Of a stretch of DNA of 64,000 nt, positions 28,669 to 38,367 are shown piece by piece (positions within the stretch are counted from its first letter, which is position 1; every line of letters begins with the position of its first letter). The position numbers were made by a program, and so were the translations under genes. Below the pieces are notes generated by a model that worked only from the letters and a program-made list of their open reading frames with translations, was not told the DNA's origin and searched no databases. This stretch comes from Desulfobacteraceae bacterium (GTDB taxonomy: Bacteria; Desulfobacterota; Desulfobacteria; Desulfobacterales; SKZT01), in the NCBI GenBank assembly GCA_011389745.1, contig JAABTQ010000009.1, positions 58,689 through 122,688 of the forward strand, written 5' to 3'.

Positions 28669-30005
28669 AGTTTACAATGATCACCCTGGGTTGCAAGGTC
28701 AACCAGTATGAATCCGAAGCCATTGAAAAGGTTTTATCTGACATGGGACATACGCCTTGTGATCCGCGGTGGATCAATGGGCAAAGGCTGTCACAACAAA
28801 AAGTTTCGGATGTTTATATTATCAATACATGCACCGTGACCCGGAAAGCCGCCATGCAGTCTCGTCAGGTAATCAGGCAGGCAATTCGGGCAAATCCCGA
28901 TGCGCTCGTGATTGTCACCGGATGCTATGCACAGACTCAACCGGAGGTAATTGCTGATATATGCGGAGTAGATTTTGTGGCAGGTCACAGGGAAAAGAGC
29001 CGAATTCCGGATTTTATTTTTTCTTTGCCAAAAAACAATGATACCCCGGCCATGATGTCCGTTCAGGATATTGGCCGTGAAACCTTTTTTCAGGATATGC
29101 CGGTAACACCTATCGGTAGTCGAACCCGTCCTTTTTTGAAAATCCAGGATGGATGCAATGCCTGTTGCACTTACTGTATTGTTCCCTATGCCCGCGGAAA
29201 AAGCCGAAGCATGCCTCAAGAGCAAGTATTAAACAAAATCAGTGAGTTGAAAGACAACGGCTATCATGAAACAGTCCTGACAGGAATTCATTTGGGAGCA
29301 TACGGACAGGATCTTTTTCCTCAGACCGGCTTGTATGAGCTTCTTTTGCAAATTCGGGACAGGGAATTGATCGACCGTGTGCGGCTCAGTTCCATGGAAC
29401 CCAGGGAACTCAATGATAAAATTATCGATCTTGCTGTCGGGTGGGAAGGTTTCTGTCCCCATTTTCACATTCCTCTCCAAAGCGGAGACAACGATATTTT
29501 AAGAAAAATGAACCGTCCGTATCAAAGGGAGTATTTCCGCGATCTGGTGCTCAATATCAATGACACGCTGCCCCATGCGGCCATCGGTCTGGATTGCCTG
29601 ATCGGATTTCCGGGTGAGACAAACAAGGCTTTCCACAGCACCTACAAACTCGTTGAATCTCTTCCGGTAAGTTATCTTCATGTGTTTCCATTTTCACCAA
29701 GAGAAGGCACCCCTGCCTGGAATTATTCAGATAAGGTGGAGGTTGGGAAGGTCAGGGAGCGGTGCCGGGTGATGAGATCGCTGGGAAATGAAAAGAAAAA
29801 GCGGTGTTATGAAAAGTTTGCCGGAAAACAGCTCAGTGTCCTTGTGGAACAAAATCGGGAGCTTTCCACCGGCATGTTGAAAGGCATGTCATCCAATTAT
29901 ATTCCCGTGCTCATCGATGGCGCCGATAAGCTTAAAAATTCAATCCAAACGGTGACCATTACCAGAGTTTCGGAAAACCTGATGGTTTACGGAAACCTTA
30001 AATAA
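28644..30005 (+). CDS. mtaB: tRNA t6A37 methylthiotransferase MtaB (radical SAM)
   Basis: TLGCKVNQYESEAI, INTCTVTRKA, CNACCTYCIVPYARGKSRS, PLQSGDNDILRKMNRPY; actual start may be slightly internal. Confidence 0.88.
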   Translation: MDRKRKPIKFTMITLGCKVNQYESEAIEKVLSDMGHTPCDPRWINGQRLSQQKVSDVYIINTCTVTRKAAMQSRQVIRQAIRANPDALVIVTGCYAQTQPEVIADICGVDFVAGHREKSRIPDFIFSLPKNNDTPAMMSVQDIGRETFFQDMPVTPIGSRTRPFLKIQDGCNACCTYCIVPYARGKSRSMPQEQVLNKISELKDNGYHETVLTGIHLGAYGQDLFPQTGLYELLLQIRDRELIDRVRLSSMEPRELNDKIIDLAVGWEGFCPHFHIPLQSGDNDILRKMNRPYQREYFRDLVLNINDTLPHAAIGLDCLIGFPGETNKAFHSTYKLVESLPVSYLHVFPFSPREGTPAWNYSDKVEVGKVRERCRVMRSLGNEKKKRCYEKFAGKQLSVLVEQNRELSTGMLKGMSSNYIPVLIDGADKLKNSIQTVTITRVSENLMVYGNLK

Positions 30006-30028
30006 CAAAAAAACAGGAGGTAAAAAAG

Positions 30029-30616
30029 ATGAAAAATCTAGTATTGTTATCTTGTTTGGCGGCAGGGATGGTTGTTGCGGGCACTGATGTTTCAGCCGAA
30101 GACCAGGCCCCGAAGGTGGAAATTAAGACCAGTAAAGGAACCATTGTTGTAGAGCTCGATCCCAAGGCCGCGCCGAAAAGCGTTGAGAACTTTTTAAGTT
30201 ATGTCAATGACGGCACATATGACGGAACCATTTTCCATCGGGTGATCAAGGACTTTATGATTCAGGGAGGAGGATTTGTGCCTCAGATGGTCCAGAAAAA
30301 GACCAAAGCCCCGGTTGTCAACGAAGCGGACAACGGGCTGAAAAATCTCCGTGGAACTATCGCCATGGCCCGTACCATGGAACCTCATTCGGCCACATCT
30401 CAGTTTTTTATCAACACGGTGGACAATTCTTTTCTGGACCACACGGCAAAAAATACCCAGGGATGGGGTTACTGTGTGTTCGGAAAAGTTGTGGAGGGCA
30501 TGGATACGGTTGATGAGATCACAAAGGTAAAAACGGCTAACAAAATTGGGCATCAGGATGTACCCGTTGTTCCGGTGATCATTGAAAAAGTGACTGTGAA
30601 AACGGTGGCTGAGTAA
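30029..30616 (+). CDS. Peptidyl-prolyl cis-trans isomerase, cyclophilin type, with signal peptide
   Basis: KTSKGTIVVELDPKAAPKSVENFLSYVNDGTYDGTIFHRVIKDFMIQGGGF. Confidence 0.92.
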   Translation: MKNLVLLSCLAAGMVVAGTDVSAEDQAPKVEIKTSKGTIVVELDPKAAPKSVENFLSYVNDGTYDGTIFHRVIKDFMIQGGGFVPQMVQKKTKAPVVNEADNGLKNLRGTIAMARTMEPHSATSQFFINTVDNSFLDHTAKNTQGWGYCVFGKVVEGMDTVDEITKVKTANKIGHQDVPVVPVIIEKVTVKTVAE

Positions 30617-30630
30617 GCCATGCTTCGCCT

Positions 30631-30833
30631 GTCATTCTGAGGGAGCGACTGGAAGTAAAATTATAACTGGAAAGAAATATTTTCCTTTATGTTAATCATA
30701 ACCAAGCGACCGAAGAATCTTTGGTTGCAGGTTAGCAGGAAAAAGGTTTCAGTGTTCACAAGGAATAGATTCTTCGTCGGGCAAAGGTTTTGTGCCGAAT
30801 GATAAACTGTATTGCCGGCCTCCTCAGAATGAC
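30631..30833. repeat. Composite dispersed palindromic repeat (full copy)
   Basis: Outer arms GTCATTCTGAGGGAGCGAC / GGCCTCCTCAGAATGAC, inner arms GCGACCGAAGAATCT / AGATTCTTCGTCGG. Confidence 0.85.
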
Positions 30834-30856
30834 AGCCGATGGGGAAACGGATATTG

Positions 30857-30891
30857 ACTGAACACGGAACACTGAACACTAATAACTAATC
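30857..30891. repeat. Heptamer tandem array, about 5 units
   Basis: actgaac acggaac actgaac actaata actaatc, overlapping the stop of the 30886-31785 gene. Confidence 0.75.
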
Positions 30892-31785
30892 CTCATTGGG
30901 CTCGTTTTTGATCATGGCGTCTATGATTTTAGGAATGTATTCATCGGCTTTGCTGACATGAAATCTGCAGGAGGCCGCACCGCGATGGCCTCCTCCTTCG
31001 AACCGGGATAGAAGCTTACCGGCGTTGACACGGCATTTATTGTTGAAAATGCTGTGTCCGACACTGACAGCCAGCATCTTTCTTTCTTTGTCCGAGTAGC
31101 GGATTTTGATATGAGCCGATGCCTGCTGAAACATGGAGTAAATCAGAAAACGATTTCCCTCCGGGGTAGTTTCAAATTCCCTAAAATCGGTAATGGCCAC
31201 ATGATCCTGAATTCGGGTGTGTTTTTTTAAGAGTTCTTTGTATATTTTGTTGTTTTCAATGGCCTTTTCGCAACGGACTTTCACTTCGGGTTCTTCAAGA
31301 GCCCGATGAATGTCATACTTTCCGATCAGATAAACAAGATCATTCCAATAGGGTTCATCCTGTTTTTCCCGATTTAAAATAGTCATGGAAAGAAGAATGT
31401 AAGGAAATTTTTCAGGATAAAGAACTTCATCCAAAGTTAAATCTGCCGAATCGATTTTATCGGTCTGTCTGGCCAGTTCAGTAAAATCTCTGCTGAAACG
31501 GCCCTCATAATATTCATGAATGATTCCGGCAGCCGATGGTGCGATTTTATAAGCGCCCTTGATAGGTTTGTTAACCTCGTTGGTACAATGGTGGTCAAAC
31601 CACATGAAACATCTGTCATCATATGGAAGATTCGCCAGAATGTCTCCTTGACGGATCTCCACCTGACCTTTTTGAATTTCACTCGGCTCTACCCATTTGA
31701 CAGGGGAGGGAATGGTTTCCGCATCAAAAAGAAGCACTGCACAAACCACCCCGTCAAAATCCGGCCTTGTTACAATTCGCATCAA
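30886..31785 (-). CDS. DHH/DHHA1-like phosphoesterase family protein
   Basis: RPDFDGVVCAVLL, MWFDHHCTNE, GGGHRGAASCRF. Confidence 0.75.
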   Translation of the reverse strand: MMRIVTRPDFDGVVCAVLLFDAETIPSPVKWVEPSEIQKGQVEIRQGDILANLPYDDRCFMWFDHHCTNEVNKPIKGAYKIAPSAAGIIHEYYEGRFSRDFTELARQTDKIDSADLTLDEVLYPEKFPYILLSMTILNREKQDEPYWNDLVYLIGKYDIHRALEEPEVKVRCEKAIENNKIYKELLKKHTRIQDHVAITDFREFETTPEGNRFLIYSMFQQASAHIKIRYSDKERKMLAVSVGHSIFNNKCRVNAGKLLSRFEGGGHRGAASCRFHVSKADEYIPKIIDAMIKNEPNED

Positions 31786-31886
31786 ATTTCCCTTTTGGTT
31801 TCACTATCTAGTCATAAAGAAACGTAAATATATTCCCTTGAATCAAATGTGTTAAGAAAACTTTGGACCAAATGTTGTGAAGCGAT

Positions 31887-32120
31887 CTACGCTGCTTCAT
31901 TGGATGAATTCGGATTTCTCATGGGAAAAATGGCTTTAATTGATGCAGGTTTCTGTTTTTGGGCAAGGGCTTTTCTTCTCATCAACAAAAGCTGGTCCAA
32001 TATCAGGTCTCTTTTACTAAGGTGCAGCACGCATTCGTCTTTTGCAGGCCTTAATGTCTTGGGTTCAACCAATAACTCTACCAGCTGGTAGAGAAACTTT
32101 TCAGGAATTTTTACATCCAT
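31887..32120 (-). CDS. Small hypothetical protein
   Basis: 77 aa; AGGAGGT Shine-Dalgarno upstream of the start. Confidence 0.4.
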   Translation of the reverse strand: MDVKIPEKFLYQLVELLVEPKTLRPAKDECVLHLSKRDLILDQLLLMRRKALAQKQKPASIKAIFPMRNPNSSNEAA

Positions 32121-32250
32121 ATACCTTACCTCCTTTATAGATTAAAACGAAAAAATGTATAATAAGTATTGTTTTTTTTTATATGTAATCCGGCTAAATA
32201 ACATAAAAGCCAAAAAAATGCAAATATTTTATTTGACTCAATTCAGTTAG

Positions 32251-33072
32251 TTAGGAATATCTGAGAAATTCGGACGGCATCATGGCTTTGGTTTTTCCCT
32301 TTTCATAGGCCGTATCCGGCGGTAAATTCGGTTTTAAGGCATTTTGTCTAGCCAATTGGTCGCAACGTTCATTTTCCATATTTCCCGCATGCCCCTTCAC
32401 CCAATTGAAATCAACTTTGTGCCTGCTGCACAGTTCCAGTAGTTCCTCCCATAAGTCGACATTTTCAGCAGATTCAGTCTTTGTTCTCATCCACCCGTTG
32501 GATCGCCATTTTTTCACCCATCCTTTTTCAATTGCATTGACCACATATTTCGAGTCGCTGTAAATCACCACCGAACATGGTTTTTTTAGTGCTTTAAGAC
32601 CCTCAATACAGGCCATTAACTCCATCCGGTTATTGGTGGTTCTTCTGTAACCTCCTGAAATTTCTTTTCGGCAATCTTTGAATTTTAAAACCGCGCCATA
32701 ACCTCCAGGGCCGGGATTTCCGATACATCCCCCGTCGGTGTATATGATAACCTGTCCGGAGGATAAGCACGGAGTTTCTTTTGAAGATACAGTGTGGCTG
32801 GACTTTTGGGCTCCGGCTCTGGTTCTTTTTGCCGTTTGGTCATTTTGGGTACGGTTTAAGGGAAGTACCTGATTGCCCATGGTTACAAAATCGTTTTTTC
32901 CGGTGACTTCCTTCAGCCATGATCTTGCATCTTCCAACGTTGAAAATTTTTTGAAAACCGCATTGGAAAAGCCGTCTATATTAGCCTTTGCACCCTTTTC
33001 CCCGAACCACTGGTCATATATTCCCGGCTTGTGGCCTTTGGCAACCGCATAGTATTTATTTTTCTTAGCCAT
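32251..33072 (-). CDS. rnhA: Ribonuclease H with N-terminal viroplasmin/RNase H1-binding domain
   Basis: KYYAVAKGHKPGIYDQW (hybrid-binding domain); IYTDGGCIGNPGPGGYGAVL...NNRMELMACIEGL...DSKYVVNAI (RNase HI). Confidence 0.92.
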   Translation of the reverse strand: MAKKNKYYAVAKGHKPGIYDQWFGEKGAKANIDGFSNAVFKKFSTLEDARSWLKEVTGKNDFVTMGNQVLPLNRTQNDQTAKRTRAGAQKSSHTVSSKETPCLSSGQVIIYTDGGCIGNPGPGGYGAVLKFKDCRKEISGGYRRTTNNRMELMACIEGLKALKKPCSVVIYSDSKYVVNAIEKGWVKKWRSNGWMRTKTESAENVDLWEELLELCSRHKVDFNWVKGHAGNMENERCDQLARQNALKPNLPPDTAYEKGKTKAMMPSEFLRYS

Positions 33073-33275
33073 GACGGGTTGGATAGCAAATTGAGACCCA
33101 TATGAAAAGAACTTTTATTAACGAAAAGGCTTGTATGAAATGGTGTACCTTGAAAAGGGGAAGAAGCATTCAAAACGCCATGATCGTTCATGCACTATAT
33201 AGATGGCCCACAGGATCAGAAAGAAAAGGTTATGACTAAAACAGGGAAACGAAATAATGGAAACCGTCACTCTGT

Positions 33276-34079
33276 CTACATCTCCCATTTGCCGTCATCA
33301 TCGCGGACGAAACGTTCGGTGCGGTGGTCGGCAAACTCTCGCCCGTTCCACATGCGCACGGAAAGCTCCACCTGCTTGCCATTGATGCGAACGACATTGA
33401 AAGCATTTTGTTCCTCGCGGATCCGGTTCGAGGTTGCCGTCCCGGCCTGAACCACCAGAGTGGACCGCTTCTGGGCCATGTATACGGCATGGCTTCCTCT
33501 GGAGTAGCTCATGTGAAAGTGTCCGGCAAGGGCCAGATCCGGGTTGCACCCTTCCACCAGCAGGAACATCCGTTGGGCCCGCCCGACCACTGATTTTCCA
33601 CTCTGCCCGGGTGGAGCGATCAACGGGTGGTGAGTTACCAGGATTTTGAAAGTGTCCTTCGGCAATTTACAAAACTTTTTGCGAATGTGCTCCATTTGCT
33701 CGACGGAAATCCGTCCGTTTTTCCAGGTGAAGGACCTGGCGGTGTTCAAACCCAGGACTGCTATCTTGCCATCCATGTAAAACGGTGAGAGATCCCGAGT
33801 GATGATGTTTTGGTAATGCTCCAGGGGCTTGAAAAAACGCCGAATCACATTGAACAAAGGTATATCATGGTTGCCGGGAACGATCAGTTTGGGAAAATGA
33901 AGCGAGTCCAGAAATTGTCTGGCTGCCCGAAACTGCCCTGCTCTGGCACGCTGAGTTAAGTCTCCACTGATAACCAGCAGGTCCGGTCCGACTTCTTTAA
34001 GACTTGAGGGCAGTTCACGAATGATTTCCGGTACCTCGGTTCCGAAGTGCAGGTCGGATATGTGTGCGAGAACCTTCAT
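33276..34079 (-). CDS. Metallophosphoesterase
   Basis: LAHISDLHFGTEV, ISGDLTQRAR, VPGNHDIPLF, LAGHFHMSYS. Confidence 0.9.
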   Translation of the reverse strand: MKVLAHISDLHFGTEVPEIIRELPSSLKEVGPDLLVISGDLTQRARAGQFRAARQFLDSLHFPKLIVPGNHDIPLFNVIRRFFKPLEHYQNIITRDLSPFYMDGKIAVLGLNTARSFTWKNGRISVEQMEHIRKKFCKLPKDTFKILVTHHPLIAPPGQSGKSVVGRAQRMFLLVEGCNPDLALAGHFHMSYSRGSHAVYMAQKRSTLVVQAGTATSNRIREEQNAFNVVRINGKQVELSVRMWNGREFADHRTERFVRDDDGKWEM

Positions 34080-35029
34080 AACTCCTTTGGGGGAGAGAGC
34101 ACGTTAATGGCCTTGGGTAGAATGCGGTAATGCAAAGGCGGTTTCAGCCACCCGATCTCCCCGTCCCGAGAGACTCTCAGCCACCCAAGCCTGCTCTTTA
34201 CGGTCAACTCTGCGGATTCAAGAATATTCATTTCCGGCAAATCCTTCAGCCGCCCTATAAATGCCATCAAAGCAATTCTAGCCAGCCCAAAACGGCCGAC
34301 CCCGTGCGGGTAAAATACGGAAAGAGCGCCATCTGAGAGGGACTCCCGTTTGGCATAGGACAGGAATTGGGGATCGTACAGGTTGTTCCCCAGAAACAAA
34401 AAGGGAGCCTTCATAAAATCCTCTTTCCCACTTGTTTCAATCTGAAGTTCGAAGATACGCAGATCCCATACCAAGGTCATAAAGGCCATGGCCATTGCCG
34501 TGTATTTTCGAAGGCCGAACTTTTCCATGTATTGTTCTCGCATTTGGACTGCTTCGGGATAGATGCCGATTGACGAGTTGTTCACAAATACCATCCCGTT
34601 CACCTCACCAATGTCCACGGACAGCGGAACGCTGTGTGCGAGTGCTTTTACGGCCTCCGAAACATCGTCCGGCATTCCCAAGGATCTCGCAAAATTGTTC
34701 AGGGTGCCCATTGGCAGCACCCCCAAAACCTTGTGGCTCCCACGGATGATGTTTGCAGCCAGGTTGATCGATCCGTCCCCACCCCCGATGATGATCACCT
34801 CCGAATCAGATTTGGCTGCCTGTCGAAGTTCGGGTTCAAGCAAAGAAGGCATCACAAGATGCAAATCAGCCTGAATGCCCGCATCCCTAAAAAGATGGTT
34901 TAATCCAGTTTTGCTATTAAGATCAGTGCCTTCGCCAACCGTGCCTGATTCTTTGTTGATGATGGCCACGATTTTGCGCCCTGAAAGATATTTTTTTGTC
35001 GGTAACCCCCACGCTTTCTGTTGGTCCAT
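34076..35029 (-). CDS. Diacylglycerol kinase-like lipid kinase
   Basis: IIGGGDGSINLAANIIRGSHKVLGVLPMGTLNNFARSLGMP; start trimmed to MDQQKAWG; overlaps the next gene's start. Confidence 0.88.
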   Translation of the reverse strand: MDQQKAWGLPTKKYLSGRKIVAIINKESGTVGEGTDLNSKTGLNHLFRDAGIQADLHLVMPSLLEPELRQAAKSDSEVIIIGGGDGSINLAANIIRGSHKVLGVLPMGTLNNFARSLGMPDDVSEAVKALAHSVPLSVDIGEVNGMVFVNNSSIGIYPEAVQMREQYMEKFGLRKYTAMAMAFMTLVWDLRIFELQIETSGKEDFMKAPFLFLGNNLYDPQFLSYAKRESLSDGALSVFYPHGVGRFGLARIALMAFIGRLKDLPEMNILESAELTVKSRLGWLRVSRDGEIGWLKPPLHYRILPKAINVLSPPKEL

Positions 35030-35110
35030 TTGCACCTCTGGAACAATTTTAACTCCGCTGTAGACGCTTTTGTAGGAGAAATACACAATTCCATTTTTAA
35101 TAATCAGCAA

Positions 35111-35179
35111 TGCCTGAATGAAAAGTCCATTATTCCCTCGCGCAACCCCTCCCGATGGGAGGAGCTTTTTCGTTCAGGC
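35111..35179. repeat. Palindromic repeat TGCCTGAATGAAAAGTCCATTATTCCCTC...GAGCTTTTTCGTTCAGGCA
   Basis: Self-complementary ends; related copies at 48308-48361 and 63959-64000. Confidence 0.7.
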
Positions 35180-35409
35180 ATTAATTAATTGACATAGTAA
35201 CTCAGAAACAAGCAGTGTCAATGCCGGGTATGCCAATTATGGTCTGCCAAGAGGCTTATCAGCTACGAGTCGGTTTCTCACAATGACAGGCTGAGGTTAA
35301 AAAGAACTCATTATTGACACGATCATGCAACGGGGTGTAGTTAACAAAAACTATTTATGGTTTCCATGCTCCGCCATGGGAACGAATAACGGTCCAAACG
35401 GAGAAACCC

Positions 35410-36159
35410 ATGAAAGTCGTTTTCAGTGAAGCGTTTTATCCTTGTTATGTGGAAGATCCAGCCGCCTTGGAAGGAAGAATGGAGTCTATCGTGGGGGTGA
35501 TCAGGGATAAGGTGACATTTATCGATGCGGATCCTGCCTCGGAAAAAGACATTCTCCCAGTCCATTCACCGGATCATGTGGAACGGGTCAAGCGCAGGGG
35601 ATTGTATGAAATTGCCTCCCTTGCCGCAGGAGGGGCCATTCAAACCGGCATGATCGGTCTTGACGAACCATCCTTCGGCCTTATCAGACCCCCCGGACAT
35701 CATGCTTCCCAATTTGTATCATGGGGATATTGCTATTTCAACAACATGGCAATCGCGGTCACAAAACTCAAAAATGAAGGGCTGATAAATTCATGTTTGA
35801 TTCTGGATATTGATCTTCATTACGGCGATGGAACCGTCAATATTCTGGGTGACAAAGACTGGGTTGAAATACATAACCCGGCCGGAAGAACCCGTGACAA
35901 TTATTTGAAAGATGTCGAAAAAACCCTGCTCAATTTCAATGCGGACATGATCGCTATTTCAGCGGGTTTTGACAACCATAAACGGGACTGGGGCGGATTG
36001 CTGGAAACACAGGATTATAAAACAATCGGCCAAATGGTTCGGGATTCCTGCCGTCATGCAGGCGCTTCTTATTTTGCACTCCTTGAAGGAGGGTATGCCA
36101 AAAAAGTCCTGGGTTACAATGTTGAAGCATTGATTGACGGGATGGAGCAAGAACATTGA
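35410..36159 (+). CDS. Histone deacetylase family protein
   Basis: IRPPGHHASQFVSWGYCYFNNMAIAV, DIDLHYGDGT, SAGFDNHKRDWGG, LLEGGYAKK. Confidence 0.9.
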   Translation: MKVVFSEAFYPCYVEDPAALEGRMESIVGVIRDKVTFIDADPASEKDILPVHSPDHVERVKRRGLYEIASLAAGGAIQTGMIGLDEPSFGLIRPPGHHASQFVSWGYCYFNNMAIAVTKLKNEGLINSCLILDIDLHYGDGTVNILGDKDWVEIHNPAGRTRDNYLKDVEKTLLNFNADMIAISAGFDNHKRDWGGLLETQDYKTIGQMVRDSCRHAGASYFALLEGGYAKKVLGYNVEALIDGMEQEH

Positions 36160-36202
36160 ACTATCGGGGGATAACCCATTACCAGAAAAAGACATACCTG
36201 AA

Positions 36203-37822
36203 ATGATGACTGCAATAGACCTGAACAAAGAGCGAGTGCTGGCCGAAGAAAAAATTATGGGGGGTTCTTTTGATTTCACTGCTAAATATTTTGCTGTTTA
36301 TGAGTTGCGAAACATAGCCGAGAAACACCCTGAAATCATAAAGGACAGCACTGTTTTAATTCTGGAAGAACTTTTAAAGCACAAAGGATTTACCAGACAG
36401 CGCCAGGGCTTTTTTTTGTTCAGGGAAACAGCCAATACCCTGGGCGCATTGATTCAACGTTGTAATGATATTCGTGTGGCTGAAAATATTCTGGGAGCTT
36501 TCAAGCGGATTCTGGCCTCAGTTTCAAGCCATGCTCACAGGGCCGCAGCCGAGGCTTTGGGATCATTGCCGGTTCCTGTTCATGGACCTTGCCTTCCTGA
36601 TCTGAAAATTGACCGCATTTTTTCAACATCATTTCAGGAAGTGATGGAAAAAACCACCATAACACCTTCCTGTTCTCCTGTTTTTATGGGAAGGAGCCTG
36701 GTGATACCCTGCGGCAAAACAAAACGACTATTGGTTCTTAAACTGGCCCGATATTTCGATACCCCTGAATCACTGGCAAAAGAAATTTTATGGATGAATC
36801 ATTTGCGGTCTGACAAAAACCGATTTTCATGCCGGTTTGATATTCCGGAAACGGTTTTTATTGGCAATTCACCAGTTTTTTCGCTGAGGACTATTCCGGT
36901 CAATACAGCTGAACGGTTGCATCCTAAAAAATACGCCATCGCTTTCTCGGCGCACCAGGATTATTTTACCTACCCCAATGAACCTGAAAAAGCAAAAACC
37001 TGGTCAGGAGAAAAGTTTAAGGAAATTTTATTCAGAAATGCCCGCCTGGCCGGCAAGCTCGCATCAGAAGGCGTTATTCATTCGGCGCTGATTCCCCTTT
37101 TTCATAACCGTGTTCAAAGGGGAAGAAGACGTGATCATGGCTTTTACGAGTGGTTTCGGGCAGGGCGTCTGGACCAGTGGCTAAGATCGTGTGATCATCC
37201 TAATCTGGGACCTACGGGATTGAGGGACTTCGAGCATTTTTCAGCATTCAACGAAAAAGGACTTGCCCTTTATCGGCATATGGGAAGCCAGTTGTTGAGT
37301 TTTTTTCTGGTGACCGGAAGTTATTTTCGAAATAAAAATGAAAATCAGGTGGGATTCGATCCGAACGGGAATCCTGTGGATGCCAGATGCCTTTTTGATA
37401 AAGATCTTCTGCAGGAAATCATTTCAGGTATTTTCCAAAATTACTACCTGGGTTTTACCGGTGTCTGCTATGATGGTTGTTTGCCTTTTGATACCGGACA
37501 CTTGACTGTGAGAATGATCGATGAGATGGGCGTAGACAGGCATATGGAAGAAATTTTGCGTGTTGCGGATCAAAATGAGATGTCAATTGATGAATTTCAA
37601 CAGTTTCTGACACAGCGGGGATTTTCAGATACCCAAATTGAAAAATTCAACAAGGGGGAGAAGGACATTGTTATCCACAGCGGACCGCATCTGGGAGGTT
37701 TTAATGAACGGATATCCATTCCTGAACTGATCGAGGCCGTGGCCGCCATGTCCGGCATGTGTATCGGAGGAAAATTCTGGCGGGAGCATTTTAAAAAGTC
37801 CATGCGGTTGGTGCATGATTGA
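36203..37822 (+). CDS. Uncharacterised protein: helical (HEAT-like) N-terminus and possible kinase-like C-terminal domain
   Basis: Long intact ORF between HDAC and cobO; KRLLVLKLARYFDTPESLAKEILWMNHL resembles a kinase beta3-Lys/alphaC-Glu arrangement. Start near ATG 36203; the longer TTG start at 36134 overlaps HDAC. Confidence 0.65.
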   Translation: MMTAIDLNKERVLAEEKIMGGSFDFTAKYFAVYELRNIAEKHPEIIKDSTVLILEELLKHKGFTRQRQGFFLFRETANTLGALIQRCNDIRVAENILGAFKRILASVSSHAHRAAAEALGSLPVPVHGPCLPDLKIDRIFSTSFQEVMEKTTITPSCSPVFMGRSLVIPCGKTKRLLVLKLARYFDTPESLAKEILWMNHLRSDKNRFSCRFDIPETVFIGNSPVFSLRTIPVNTAERLHPKKYAIAFSAHQDYFTYPNEPEKAKTWSGEKFKEILFRNARLAGKLASEGVIHSALIPLFHNRVQRGRRRDHGFYEWFRAGRLDQWLRSCDHPNLGPTGLRDFEHFSAFNEKGLALYRHMGSQLLSFFLVTGSYFRNKNENQVGFDPNGNPVDARCLFDKDLLQEIISGIFQNYYLGFTGVCYDGCLPFDTGHLTVRMIDEMGVDRHMEEILRVADQNEMSIDEFQQFLTQRGFSDTQIEKFNKGEKDIVIHSGPHLGGFNERISIPELIEAVAAMSGMCIGGKFWREHFKKSMRLVHD

Positions 37823-37848
37823 AGTTTAATTCATTTTATGGAGAAAGC

Positions 37849-38367
37849 ATGAAAGGATTTGTGCAAATTTATACGGGAAACGGCAAGGGCAAAACCACTG
37901 CGGCCATTGGTCTTGCGGTACGGGCGGCCGGAGCGGGGCTTAAAGTTTTTATCGGGCAGTTTATAAAAATGGGGGATTATAGCGAAATCAAGGCACTGAA
38001 AGCACGTTTTTCAGACCTTATTACTGTTGAACAGTTCGGCAGCGGCGAGTTTATCAGGGAAAATGCGTCCAGGGAACAAATTCAGGCGGCGGGCAAGGGG
38101 CTTGAACGGATCAGGGAAGTGATGGCATCGGGTGAATATCAGGTGATTATTTGTGAAGAAGCCAACGTGGTTGTTTCTTTGGGACTTTTGAGTGTTGAGG
38201 ATTTGTTGGAACTGATAAAATTGAAACCGGAAAATATCGAGATGGTGTTTACCGGACGGGGGGCTGATCCTAAAATGATCGAGGCCGCCGATCTGGTAAC
38301 GGAAATGATGGAAATCAAGCATTATTTCAATAAAGGTGTCGAGGCCAGGACAGGTATTGAAAAATGA
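37849..38367 (+). CDS. cobO: Cob(I)yrinic acid a,c-diamide adenosyltransferase
   Basis: MKGFVQIYTGNGKGKTTAAIGLAVRAAGAGLKVFIGQFIK, CEEANVVVSLGLLSVEDLL, VFTGRGADP. Confidence 0.92.
   Translation: MKGFVQIYTGNGKGKTTAAIGLAVRAAGAGLKVFIGQFIKMGDYSEIKALKARFSDLITVEQFGSGEFIRENASREQIQAAGKGLERIREVMASGEYQVIICEEANVVVSLGLLSVEDLLELIKLKPENIEMVFTGRGADPKMIEAADLVTEMMEIKHYFNKGVEARTGIEK

Noticed and set aside
35180-35400. Cobalamin riboswitch upstream of the HDAC/cob cluster
   Set aside because: No recognisable B12-box or conserved core was found by eye; a covariance search would be needed
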